This document shows positions 55,847 through 64,000 of a stretch of DNA of 64,000 bases, in pieces. The stretch is from positions 1 through 64,000 of the forward strand of contig NZ_JAOTBD010000005.1 in NCBI RefSeq assembly GCF_026162625.1, in the 5' to 3' direction. Made by a program: the position numbers and the translations under genes. The notes beneath the pieces were generated by a model. It did not search any database, was not told the DNA's origin, and saw nothing but the letters and a program-made list of their open reading frames with translations. How positions within the stretch are numbered: the first letter of the stretch is position 1; each line of letters starts with the position of its first letter. Source of the DNA: Paracoccus beibuensis. Its GTDB lineage: Bacteria > Pseudomonadota > Alphaproteobacteria > Rhodobacterales > Rhodobacteraceae.

Positions 55847-56845
55847 ATGGATTTCCAGCTTTCCGACGACCACCGCATGCTGCAGGACAGCCTGCGCGGC
55901 ATCCTGACCCGCCACAGCGGCGGGGCCCTGTGGCCCGCCCTGGTCGAGGCTGGCGTTCCCGCCGCATTGCTGACCGAGGATGAAGGCGGCTTCGACGGCT
56001 CGGGCGCCGCCGTGGCGCTGATCTTCGAAGAGATGGGCCGCGCCGGGGTGGCGCTGCCGCTGGCCGGCACGATGATCGGCGCTGCCGCGATGGCCCAGGC
56101 TGGCCAGCCGGCCGAGGACGGCGCCATCGTTGCCTTCGCCGATGCCGAACCCGGCACCAGGTACGACCGCGGTGTGGCGATCCGGGCACTGGGCGACCGG
56201 CTGACCGGCCGCAAGACCATGGTCGCCGGAGCGGAGGATGCCGCCGCCATCGTCGTCACCACCGCTGATGCGCTGTGGCTGGTCCGGCCTGGCGCCGAGG
56301 GCATGTCGCTGCGGGGCTATCCGCTGATCGATGGCCAGCGGGGGGCGGATCTGGGCTTCGACGCGACGCCGGCGATGCGTCTTGGGTCGCTGGCCGATTT
56401 CGACGGGCCGATGGCGCGCGGGGTGCTGGCGCATGCCGCGCTGGCGCTTGGCACTATCACTGCGGCGGTGAACCTGACGTTGGACTACCTGCGCACACGC
56501 AAGCAGTTCGGGCAGCCGCTGGTGTCGTTCCAGGCGCTGGCCCACCGAGCCGCCGATCTGGCGGTCGAGGTCGAGCAGGCGCGGTCGGCGGTCATCAACT
56601 TGGCGGGTCATCTGGACGATGATGCACCCCTTCGCGACCGCCACCTCCAGGCCTGCAAGGTCACCGTCGGTCGCGTCGCGCGCATCGTGGCCGAGGAAAC
56701 CGTGCAGATGCACGGCGGAATCGGCATGACCGAGGAATACGCGCTGGCCGCCATGGTCCGCCGTCTGCTGGCCGCCGACGCCGCAATGGGCGATGCCGAC
56801 TGGCACCTTGAACGCTTTGCCCGGGGCGAACCCGCATGGGCGTGA
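55847..56845 (+). CDS. acyl-CoA dehydrogenase, small divergent subunit
   Basis: 332 residues, shorter than a normal acyl-CoA dehydrogenase (about 380). C-terminal part is recognisable: TLDYLRTRKQFGQPLVSFQA and VQMHGGIGMTEEYALA. The middle beta domain is short and Ala-rich, without the usual flavin-binding (T/S)-E-P-x-x-G-S-D motif. A PimD-like partner of the preceding protein is likely; alone it may not be active. Confidence 0.88.
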   Translation: MDFQLSDDHRMLQDSLRGILTRHSGGALWPALVEAGVPAALLTEDEGGFDGSGAAVALIFEEMGRAGVALPLAGTMIGAAAMAQAGQPAEDGAIVAFADAEPGTRYDRGVAIRALGDRLTGRKTMVAGAEDAAAIVVTTADALWLVRPGAEGMSLRGYPLIDGQRGADLGFDATPAMRLGSLADFDGPMARGVLAHAALALGTITAAVNLTLDYLRTRKQFGQPLVSFQALAHRAADLAVEVEQARSAVINLAGHLDDDAPLRDRHLQACKVTVGRVARIVAEETVQMHGGIGMTEEYALAAMVRRLLAADAAMGDADWHLERFARGEPAWA

Positions 56846-57240
56846 TCCGAAACGAGACCGGCACGCAGCGGCTGATCGGTTATGACCTGGATGTGGGGCA
56901 GGGAGACGGCATCGCTCGCTGCCGGTTGCAGCTGGATGACCGGCACCTGAACCGGCAGGGCATCCTGCATGGCGGCTTGGCCGCGACGCTGCTGGACAGC
57001 GCGATGGGCGCGACGGGCAGCCTGTCGGTGGACCCGAACGGCCGCCACCCGTTCACCACGCTGTCGCTGACGGTGAACTACCTCGCCCCCGGCCGCCCAG
57101 GCCTGGTCGAGGCCAGCGGACGCATCTCCGGCGGCGGACGGGTAACCCTGTTCATCGAGGGCACGTTGCGGCATGAGGACGGTACGCTGATCGCCACCGC
57201 GACCGGCGTCTTCCGCAAGACCCGACAGGAGCCCGCATGA
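56836..57240 (+). CDS. PaaI-type hotdog thioesterase
   Basis: 134 residues. Hotdog-fold motif RQGILHGGLAATLLDSAMG (about residues 40-58) with the HGG turn and the catalytic-side Asp. Hydrolyses an acyl-CoA, possibly to clear dead-end CoA esters in this pathway. Overlaps both neighbours, so it is fully inside the operon. Confidence 0.9.
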   Translation: MGVIRNETGTQRLIGYDLDVGQGDGIARCRLQLDDRHLNRQGILHGGLAATLLDSAMGATGSLSVDPNGRHPFTTLSLTVNYLAPGRPGLVEASGRISGGGRVTLFIEGTLRHEDGTLIATATGVFRKTRQEPA

Positions 57241-58046
57241 CCGCCCTCACCAACCCGCATTGCGAAATCAGCGATCTCGGCGACCGCCTTGTGGTCGAAA
57301 ACCGGAATGCCGCCCGCCGCAACGCGCTGACGCCCGAATTCTATGACGGGCTGCACCAGGCGCTGCGCATGGCCGCCGACGAACCCCGCATCGGCGCCGT
57401 GATCCTGATGGGCGAGGGCGAGTTCTTCTGCGCCGGCGGCGACCTGAACATGCTGATCACCGCCCAGCAGATGGACGAAGAGAGCCGCCGCGCCCGCATC
57501 GACGCGCTGAACGACCTGATCCGCGCCGTCGTCCGCTGCCCTCGTCCGGTGATCGCGGTCATCGAGGGTGGCGCGGCCGGTGCCGGGCTGTCGCTGGCGC
57601 TGGCATGCGACATGGTGATCTCGGCTAGGGGGGCGCAGTTCACGGCGGCCTACGTCAACGCCGGGCTGGTGCCCGATGGCGGTCTGACAGCGGCGCTGGC
57701 GGCGGGCCTGCCGCCGCAGATGGCGGCGCAGATGGCGCTGACCGGCCAACCTGTCGATGCCGAACGGCTGCATGCGCTTGGCCTGATCAACGAGCTGACC
57801 GAACCAGGCGAGGCGATCATGGCCGCCATGGCCCTGGCCGACCGCCTGTCGCAGGGGCCCGCCGATGCGCAGGCCGCGATCAAGCGCCTGCTGACCAGCG
57901 CCCGAGAGGCCGCCTTCGAGGCGCAGCTGACCGCCGAACGCGACGCGATGGCCCATGCCCTGGCCACCCCCGAAGCCGCCGAGGGCATCGGCGCCTTCCT
58001 GGGCAAGCGCGCCCCCGACTTCCGACGACTGCGCGAGGACACATGA
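57237..58046 (+). CDS. enoyl-CoA hydratase/isomerase family protein
   Basis: 269 residues. Oxyanion-hole motifs GEGEFFCAGGDLNML and EGGAAGAGLSLALACDMVIS. The position of the usual second Glu reads VNAGLVPDGGLTAALAAG, so one catalytic acid may be Asp. An isomerase or a different hydratase specificity is possible. A second crotonase in the operon besides the FadB-like fusion. Confidence 0.9.
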   Translation: MTALTNPHCEISDLGDRLVVENRNAARRNALTPEFYDGLHQALRMAADEPRIGAVILMGEGEFFCAGGDLNMLITAQQMDEESRRARIDALNDLIRAVVRCPRPVIAVIEGGAAGAGLSLALACDMVISARGAQFTAAYVNAGLVPDGGLTAALAAGLPPQMAAQMALTGQPVDAERLHALGLINELTEPGEAIMAAMALADRLSQGPADAQAAIKRLLTSAREAAFEAQLTAERDAMAHALATPEAAEGIGAFLGKRAPDFRRLREDT

Positions 58047-59563
58047 CCGACGCCACCCGCATCCACCAACTGTTCGACCGCGCCCGTGCGGGCCACCCCG
58101 ATCGCCCGGCGCTGACGGACTGGGACGGGCGGGTGCTGACCTATGCGGCGCTGGACCGGCTGGTGGACGACGCCTGCGCGATCCTTCGCGGCCGGGGCCT
58201 GCGGCCGGGCGACAGGCTTCTGGTCGTGGCCGAGAACGCGGCCATGGTGCCGGTGCTGCTGCTGGCGGCCAGCCGGATGGATGCGGTGGCGGTGCCCGTG
58301 AACGCCCGCATGACCGGGCATGAACTGGCGCGCATCACCGCCCATACCGACCCGCGGCTGGTGATCCACCTGTCCGATGTCAGCCCCGCCGCCCGCGCCC
58401 ATGCCGAAGCTGCGGCGGCGCGCCCGCTGGCCCTTTCGGGCGCGGCGCTGCATCTGGAAGGCCCCTTCGACTGCCCGGCCGAGGCCGTCGAGACAGACGC
58501 CCGGATGACGTCGGTGATCCTTTACACCACCGGCACGACGGGCACGCCCAAGGGAGTGATGCTGACGCATGGCAACCTGATCTTCGGCGGCCTGTCCTCG
58601 GCCCGGCTGCGCGATATCGTACCCGAAGACGTGATCTATGGCGTCCTGCCGATGACCCATGTGTTCGGGCTGACCTCGATGCTTTGTGCGGGGCTGTCGG
58701 CGGGGGCGCATGTGCGGCTGGTGCCAAGGTTCTCCGCCGCAGCCACGCTGGACGCGCTGGAGGCCGGCGTGACGGTGCTGCCCGCCGTGCCGCAGATGCA
58801 CGCCGCCATCATGGCCGAGGCCCGCAGCCGGGGCCAGGACCGGCTGGACGGCCTGCGCTATGTCAGCAGCGGGGCAGCGCCTCTGGACCCCGACTGGAAA
58901 CGCCGGGCCGAGGCCTTCTATGGCATCGCGCTGCAGAACGGGTACGGGATGACGGAAACCACGGCGGGCGTGACCATCACGACCAACGCCAAGGACGATC
59001 CCGACCCGTCGGCCGGGCATCCCTTGCCGGGGGTCGAAATTGCGCTGGATGAAAGCGTCGGGCGCGAACCGGGCACTGGAGAGGTGCTGACGCGCGGCCC
59101 GCACGTCATGCGCGGCTATTTCCGCAACCCCGAGGCCACCGCTCAGGTGCTGGACGCCGACGGCTGGATGCATACGGGCGACTTGGGACGGCTGGACGAT
59201 CAGGGCCGCCTGCACATCGTCGGGCGCAGCAAGGAACTGATCATCCGTGGCGGTTTCAACGTCTATCCCCCCGAGGTCGAGGCCGCGTTGAACGACCACC
59301 CGGCCGTCCTGCAGGCCGCGGTGATCGGCTGCAAGCGCGACGGCGGGGATGAGGATGTGCTGGCCTTCTGCCAGCTTGTCACCCCCGGCAGCATCACCGC
59401 CGAGGCACTGGCCGAGCATGCGGCGACGCGGCTGTCGGCCTACAAGCGCCCGACGCGCATCTTCCTGACCGGCCCGCTGCCTGCGGCGGCGACGGGAAAG
59501 GTGCTGAAACACCTGCTGCTGGAGCATTTCGCCGACCTTTTGTCGGACGAGCCCCGGCGCTAG
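58043..59563 (+). CDS. acyl-CoA ligase (AMP-forming)
   Basis: 506 residues. P-loop ILYTTGTTGTPKGVMLTHGN, GYGMTETTAGV, HTGDLGRLDDQGRLHIVGRS, hinge then IIRGGFNVYPPEVE, and the C-terminal catalytic Lys near PAAATGKVLKHLL. Activates the acid for the pathway; a PimA-like role is plausible. Last gene of the operon; convergent with the HutC-type regulator, overlapping by four bases. Confidence 0.93.
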   Translation: MTDATRIHQLFDRARAGHPDRPALTDWDGRVLTYAALDRLVDDACAILRGRGLRPGDRLLVVAENAAMVPVLLLAASRMDAVAVPVNARMTGHELARITAHTDPRLVIHLSDVSPAARAHAEAAAARPLALSGAALHLEGPFDCPAEAVETDARMTSVILYTTGTTGTPKGVMLTHGNLIFGGLSSARLRDIVPEDVIYGVLPMTHVFGLTSMLCAGLSAGAHVRLVPRFSAAATLDALEAGVTVLPAVPQMHAAIMAEARSRGQDRLDGLRYVSSGAAPLDPDWKRRAEAFYGIALQNGYGMTETTAGVTITTNAKDDPDPSAGHPLPGVEIALDESVGREPGTGEVLTRGPHVMRGYFRNPEATAQVLDADGWMHTGDLGRLDDQGRLHIVGRSKELIIRGGFNVYPPEVEAALNDHPAVLQAAVIGCKRDGGDEDVLAFCQLVTPGSITAEALAEHAATRLSAYKRPTRIFLTGPLPAAATGKVLKHLLLEHFADLLSDEPRR

Positions 59564-60315
59564 ATGTCGAAGACCAGGCGGTGCTGCGGCGGATAGTGGT
59601 GGCGCGCGAAGGACACGGGCGTGCCGTGCAGCGTGTTCACCCGCTCGATCGTCAGGACGGGCGTGCCGGGCTCGATCTCCAGGCTGCGGGCACAGGCCTC
59701 GTCGGCGGCTTCGGCGATGATCGACACGTCGCTCTGCGTGACCGGAAGGTTGCGCGACAGCCATTCCTGCGGCGGCTCCAAGGCGAAGACCTCGGCGTCG
59801 GGCAGGTCGGCGACGCGGGGGTTCAGCCAGATCGCCTCGCAGCAATGCGGCCTGTCGTCGGCGGAAAAGCGTGACAGAACCAGCAGCAGCGGCTCGTCCG
59901 CGCCGACGTGCAGCGCGCGCATCGCGGCCAGGTTCGGCAGGGTCGTCTCGCAGCTGGTCAGGGCATAGCTGGCACGGGCGCCAAGGGTCTCGATCTCGTT
60001 GCGGATGGTCGGCAGGCGCAATGTGGTGCGCCGGGCGGAACTTGCGGTCACGCGGGTGCCGACCTTGCGGCGCCGTTCGATGATGCCGCTGTCGGCCAAT
60101 TCGCGCAGCGCGCGGTTCACCGTGGCGCGGGCGCAGCCCAGCTCGACGGCCAGCATCTGCTCGGTGGGGATCAGCTCGCCCGGGGGCCAGTCGCCCGAGC
60201 GGATACGGCGCAGGACCTCGGCATGGATGGCCTGCCAGGTATTCAGGCGCTTGCGGTGAAGATCCGGCCCCGAGGACCGGACCAGAGGCGTCGTGCCTGT
60301 GGTGGTGGTTACCAT
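59560..60315 (-). CDS. GntR-family regulator, HutC subfamily
   Basis: 251 residues. N-terminal winged helix (RSGDWPPGELIPTEQMLAVE, then CARATVNRALRELADSGIIE) and a C-terminal UTRA ligand domain (LLLVLSRFSADDRPHCCEAI). Lies divergent to the MFS gene and tail to tail with the catabolic operon. It may control either, and its own promoter gap is 164 bases. Confidence 0.92.
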   Translation of the reverse strand: MVTTTTGTTPLVRSSGPDLHRKRLNTWQAIHAEVLRRIRSGDWPPGELIPTEQMLAVELGCARATVNRALRELADSGIIERRRKVGTRVTASSARRTTLRLPTIRNEIETLGARASYALTSCETTLPNLAAMRALHVGADEPLLLVLSRFSADDRPHCCEAIWLNPRVADLPDAEVFALEPPQEWLSRNLPVTQSDVSIIAEAADEACARSLEIEPGTPVLTIERVNTLHGTPVSFARHHYPPQHRLVFDI

Positions 60316-60479
60316 GCGCTTAGAAACTCTTTACCGTACATGACGATTTACGCCCACCGGGGGCCATTGCGCCAGTTGTCCAAATCGATATGGATGGTCC
60401 GGCCCAGGCACGACGGTCGCGGGGGGCGTTGATGGTCGGGTGAGCCTTGGGTTCGCCTGCACGCGGAGGGTTGGTTCGG

Positions 60480-61697
60480 ATGCAACAGATCCCAGGCCAG
60501 GCGACACTGGCGGTTCCGGGACGGGCGGGTGCGGCGCAGATGACGTCCTGGGGCGTGCTGGCCGCGATCAGCATGTGCCACATGATCAACGACGTGATGC
60601 AGTCGATGCTGGCCGCGATCTATCCGCTGCTGCAGATCGAGTTCTCGCTCAGCTATGCGCAGATCGGGGTGATGACGTTCGCCTTCCAGGTAACGGCATC
60701 GCTGTTGCAGCCGATGATCGGCATGGCGACGGACCGGCATCCGCAGCCGCGCTCTCTGCCGTTCGGGATGGCGTCGTCGCTGATGGGCGTGCTGCTGCTG
60801 GCGTCGGCCCATCGCTACGAGATGCTGCTGCTGGGGGCGATGCTGATCGGCATCGGCTCGGCGGTCTTTCATCCCGAAAGCTCGCGCGTGGCGCGGCTGG
60901 CCTCGGGCGGGCGGTTCGGGACGGCGCAGTCGATGTTCCAGCTGGGCGGGAATGGCGGACAAGCGCTGGGGCCGCTGCTGGCGGCCTTCATCGTGGTGCC
61001 GCTGGGACGCCCAGCCGTGGCGTGGTTCGCCGTTGCCGCGGCTCTGGGGGCGGCGATCCTGTGGCGCGTCGGCAGCTGGGCCGAGGTGCGCCGCCGCGCC
61101 AGCGCCGCAACCGACGACCGCCGCCTGCGCCTGCCGCGCGGCGTCGTGATCCGGGCCATCACGGTGCTGGCGGTGCTGGTCTTCACCAAGAACATCTACA
61201 CCGCCTCGATGAGCAGCTATTTCACCTTCTTCACCATCGAACGGTTCGGCCTCTCCACGCAGGGCGCGCAGGTGATGCTGTTCCTGTTCCTGCTGGGCAT
61301 GGCCGGCGGCGTGATGCTGGGCGGCGTGATCGGCGACCGCGTGGGGCCGCTGACGGTGATATGGGTGTCGATCCTGGGTGTGCTGCCCTTCACGCTGATG
61401 CTGCCGCATGTGGGGCTGGTGGCGACGGGGGTGCTGGCCGTTCTGATCGGGCTGATCCTCGCCTCGGCCTTTCCGGCCATTGTGGTATTTGCGCAGGAAC
61501 TGGTGCCGGGGCGCACCGGCATGATCGCCGGGCTGTTCTTCGGCTTTTCCTTCGGCATGGGTGGCATCGCGGCCGCGGCGCTTGGGGTGCTGGCCGACGC
61601 GCGGGGGATCGAGACCGTGTTCCAGCTGTGTTCGGTCCTGCCGGTGCTGGGGCTGCTGACCATCCTGCTGCCACGCCGCGACCGCCTGACGGCGTAA
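60480..61697 (+). CDS. MFS transporter, fosmidomycin-resistance (Fsr)-like
   Basis: 405 residues with about 12 hydrophobic helices. The start SMCHMINDVMQSMLAAIYPL and the block GIGSAVFHPESSRVARLASG are seen in Fsr-type exporters. GGAGGGTTCGG precedes the ATG. Its substrate is unknown; it is divergent from the GntR regulator, which may repress it. Confidence 0.88.
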   Translation: MQQIPGQATLAVPGRAGAAQMTSWGVLAAISMCHMINDVMQSMLAAIYPLLQIEFSLSYAQIGVMTFAFQVTASLLQPMIGMATDRHPQPRSLPFGMASSLMGVLLLASAHRYEMLLLGAMLIGIGSAVFHPESSRVARLASGGRFGTAQSMFQLGGNGGQALGPLLAAFIVVPLGRPAVAWFAVAAALGAAILWRVGSWAEVRRRASAATDDRRLRLPRGVVIRAITVLAVLVFTKNIYTASMSSYFTFFTIERFGLSTQGAQVMLFLFLLGMAGGVMLGGVIGDRVGPLTVIWVSILGVLPFTLMLPHVGLVATGVLAVLIGLILASAFPAIVVFAQELVPGRTGMIAGLFFGFSFGMGGIAAAALGVLADARGIETVFQLCSVLPVLGLLTILLPRRDRLTA

Positions 61698-61700
61698 GGC

Positions 61701-63395
61701 GTGTCGGCGCCCGTCGTATTCCACATCGGCCCCGACGGCCCGATGGACCGGGCGCTGGAGCGGCTCTTTCGCGCCAACGGCCATGCCACCGCCTGCCATG
61801 ACGGCGGGCGGCTGGCGTCCGACATCCTCTATGCGATGGGGCGCAACGAGCGCCCGCTGGCGGACCGGCCCGAGGTGCGGCTCTTTACCGGGCTCTGGCG
61901 GTTTCGCCCGCACTGGCGTCCGCCGATCGAGGCTTGGCGCTGCGCCCGCTTCCTGCGCGACAGCGTGCCAGGCGCGCATTTCGTGCTGACCGTGCCGCAG
62001 CCGCAAGACTGGTCGCTGTGGCGCAGCGGCACGGATGCGATTCGCTGCCACGTTTTCGCGCAGGGCCTGCCCCCGGCGGCGTTGCCCGCGTTCTGGCAAG
62101 AGCAGCTGGCCCTTCATGTCGACCGGACGTTTGCGTTGTTCGACGGCGACCCGCGCCTGATCGTCGTCGATCCGGCCGACGATCCCGCCGATCTGGCGGC
62201 GCGGCTGGACCCGATCCTGCCGATGCGGACGCTGCCCTTCGACCGCTGGCCGGCTTTCCCCGCGTCCCCCGGGGTGATGCGATTGCTGGACCGTCCTGAT
62301 TCGCCAGCAGCGCCGGATGGCTGGGCCGAGGATGTGACGCGCTTCTGCCTTGCGGGGCTGGACCCGGAGGCGCAGGGTGGCCCCGAGGGCCTGTCGGCCT
62401 TTGCCTGCCACTGGGACGGAAGCCGCGTGACTGACCGGCAGGGCCGGATGCGACAGTTCACGCAGGCAACGCCACCCGACGCGGTCCCGCTGGCGCTGGC
62501 GCGAAGAGATCGTCACTTCAAGCTGATCCGGGCCGAGGGCGTCGTGAACGACATCCTGCGTCTTGGCCGCAGCGATCCTGTCTGGATCGACATGGAGGAT
62601 TCGCGCTGGTTCGGCAGCCCCGAGGGCGCGCCGCTGGATCGTCCGGTTCTGTGCCACAACCGGCGGGCGGGCGCGGTGAACGCCGTCCTCTGGCCCCTGC
62701 CGGACCAGCACAGCATCGGCCTGCCGGGCTTTGATCCCGATGCCGCGCCCGACCCCATCCCCTTCGAGGAGAAGGAGGACAGGCTGATCTGGCGCGGCAT
62801 GATCTCGGGCTCCGAGATGCGGGCGAGGGGCAAGCCCGGTCCCGCCGCGCATGTCTGGCTGACCCGGCTGGCCGAGGCCTCGACCCCCGCCGATCGAGAG
62901 GCTGCGTGGCAGGGCCTGTGCCGCACCAACCGTCTGGCCTTCGTGCGGCGCTTCTTCGATCACCCGGACTTCGACCTGGGCGTGGTGATGGCCTGGGGCT
63001 GGCGGCACATGGCCGACGATCCCCTGCTGGCACCCTTCTGCACGCCGCGCGCATCGCCGGACATCCTTCGCCGCTTTCGCTACCAGTTGTGCCTGAGCGG
63101 CTATGACCACGGGTCGAACTTCATCGGGGCCATCGACAGCAATTCCGTCCTGCTGGCCGAGGAGGACGGCTGGCAGGTCTTCTATTCGGGCCGCTTCAAG
63201 CCCTGGCAGCATTTCATACCGGTGGCCCGCCATGCCGCTGACATCGAGGACAAGCTGGCCTGGGCCCGCGCCCATCCGTCCGAATGCAAGGCCATGTCCG
63301 CCGCTGCCCGGGTCGAGGCCGCGCATCTGCGCGACCCCGAGGCACGCGCCCACCTGCTGCGACTGATCCTCGACGGGCTGGCGGCGGCGCGCTAG
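61701..63395 (+). CDS. GT90/Cap10-like glycosyltransferase, two-domain
   Basis: 564 residues from GTG 61701, three bases after the MFS stop. The C-terminal half fits glycosyltransferase family 90 (Cap10/Rumi-like): EEKEDRLIWRGMISGSEMRA, RYQLCLSGYDHGSNFIGAID with SNSVLL, then GRFKPWQHFIPVARHAADIE. The N-terminal 200 residues (VVFHIGPDGPMDRALERLFR) look like a small sulfotransferase- or GT-like alpha/beta fold; I cannot name it. Probably glycan modification at the cell surface. Confidence 0.75.
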   Translation: MSAPVVFHIGPDGPMDRALERLFRANGHATACHDGGRLASDILYAMGRNERPLADRPEVRLFTGLWRFRPHWRPPIEAWRCARFLRDSVPGAHFVLTVPQPQDWSLWRSGTDAIRCHVFAQGLPPAALPAFWQEQLALHVDRTFALFDGDPRLIVVDPADDPADLAARLDPILPMRTLPFDRWPAFPASPGVMRLLDRPDSPAAPDGWAEDVTRFCLAGLDPEAQGGPEGLSAFACHWDGSRVTDRQGRMRQFTQATPPDAVPLALARRDRHFKLIRAEGVVNDILRLGRSDPVWIDMEDSRWFGSPEGAPLDRPVLCHNRRAGAVNAVLWPLPDQHSIGLPGFDPDAAPDPIPFEEKEDRLIWRGMISGSEMRARGKPGPAAHVWLTRLAEASTPADREAAWQGLCRTNRLAFVRRFFDHPDFDLGVVMAWGWRHMADDPLLAPFCTPRASPDILRRFRYQLCLSGYDHGSNFIGAIDSNSVLLAEEDGWQVFYSGRFKPWQHFIPVARHAADIEDKLAWARAHPSECKAMSAAARVEAAHLRDPEARAHLLRLILDGLAAAR

Positions 63396-63404
63396 AAGGC
63401 GGCC

Positions 63405-63884
63405 ATGAATACGATCCGCATCCAGCCGCTGACCGCCGCCGCCTTCGCCCCCTTCGGCGACGTCTTGGAACCACGACCCGCGCCCGACCGCATGATCAAC
63501 GCAGGCCGCTGCGAACGTCACCATGCCCTGGCGACCGTCCAGCGCGGCGGGGGCGAGGCGATCCTCTCGATCTTCCGCAGCGAAGCGGTCAGCCTGCCCT
63601 ATCAGTGCGACCTGCTGGAACGGCATCCCTTGGGCAGCCAGGCCTTCATGCCGCTGGGGCCGGATGACTGGCTGTCGGTCGTGGCCCCGGACGAGGGCGG
63701 CCGCCCCGGTGCCCCGCTGGCCTTCCTGGTGCCCGCCGGCACCGGCGTGAACCTGCGGGCAGGCGTCTGGCACGGGGTCCTGACGCCCTTGGACCGCCCC
63801 GCCGACTTCCTGGTGATCGACCGGGAAGGCGACGGCGTGAATCTGGAAGAGGTGCGCATCGACCCGGTCAGGATCACCCGATGA
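63405..63884 (+). CDS. allA: ureidoglycolate lyase
   Basis: 159 residues, the normal AllA length. Motifs: [14 protein letters not shown] near the start, [33 protein letters not shown] and the end [18 protein letters not shown]. Splits ureidoglycolate to glyoxylate and urea in purine breakdown. No other allantoin genes are next to it. Confidence 0.92.
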   Translation: MNTIRIQPLTAAAFAPFGDVLEPRPAPDRMINAGRCERHHALATVQRGGGEAILSIFRSEAVSLPYQCDLLERHPLGSQAFMPLGPDDWLSVVAPDEGGRPGAPLAFLVPAGTGVNLRAGVWHGVLTPLDRPADFLVIDREGDGVNLEEVRIDPVRITR

Positions 63885-64000
63885 TCCCGGACTATACCTT
63901 CGAGGCCGCCGCCCTGAAGCGCGGCGCCAGCATTGTCGCCGGGGTCGACGAGGTGGGGCGCGGCCCGCTGGCCGGTCCGGTGACGGCGGCGGCGGTGATC
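63881..64000 (+). CDS. rnhB: ribonuclease HII, N-terminal part (cut by window end)
   Basis: The first 40 codons of RNase HII, which removes RNA from RNA-DNA hybrids. The catalytic D-E pair is in [16 protein letters not shown]. The start overlaps the allA stop by four bases. The rest lies beyond the window. Confidence 0.93.
   Translation, partial: MIPDYTFEAAALKRGASIVAGVDEVGRGPLAGPVTAAAVI

Noticed and set aside
54451..56304. A 617-codon frame antisense to the two acyl-CoA dehydrogenases
   Set aside because: Shadow frame in a dense operon.

Overview
The window is GC-rich DNA from an alphaproteobacterium of the order Rhodobacterales. The flagellar gene order (motB, flgEKLI, then divergent flgBC-fliEQ-flgFGAH-fliL and fliI), a CtrA-like box before flgE, the rpsO-pnp pair, the 41-residue L36 protein, and abundant LIV-type and TRAP transport genes all fit a Paracoccus-like genus. 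The genus is inference; the order is fairly secure.

Layout. 1-1262 is insertion-sequence debris: the right end of an IS3-family element sits inside an IS256-family transposase gene. 1307-3289 holds a DUF305 membrane protein and a TauE/SafE permease. 3590-8093 holds a frameshifted DUF2934 gene, clpB with a sigma-32-like promoter, pyrF and a membrane protein. 8094-9090 is decayed DNA with an IS5-family remnant. 9091-15032 is core genome: NUDIX, N-formylglutamate amidohydrolase, tRNA-Val, rpmJ, an RTX-type protein, rpsO, a 57-residue membrane protein and pnp. 15232-17919 is a small glycan locus with two broken genes and two intact glycosyltransferases. 17925-20199 holds a 1-Cys peroxiredoxin and an aldehyde dehydrogenase.

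20423-31594 is a possible functional unit. A hybrid PAS histidine kinase and an OmpR-type regulator diverge from an operon that holds an acyl-CoA synthetase, a complete LIV-type ABC importer (two ATPases, two permeases, one binding protein) and a second adenylate-forming protein without a normal P-loop. The importer probably brings in an organic acid that is activated to its CoA thioester, with the two-component pair as candidate regulator. This is inference from gene order.

31683-44511 is half of a flagellar cluster (stator MotB, hook, hook-filament junction, rod, P and L rings, FliL-like protein, FliQ, export ATPase FliI). A family-2 glycosyltransferase sits between flgI and fliL. fliF, fliG, fliM, fliN, flhA, flhB, fliP, fliR, motA and flagellin are not in the window. 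A Crp-type regulator follows fliI, then two cell-wall genes: an extensin-like protein and an L,D-transpeptidase.

47670-59563 is a tightly packed catabolic operon: a TRAP transporter (dctPQM), an IclR regulator, a FadB-type fusion, a thiolase, a large and a small acyl-CoA dehydrogenase, a thioesterase, an enoyl-CoA hydratase and a CoA ligase. Its content resembles the pim genes for dicarboxylate beta-oxidation. The right end carries a HutC-type regulator, a Fsr-like MFS exporter, a GT90/Cap10-like glycosyltransferase, allA and the first 40 codons of rnhB.
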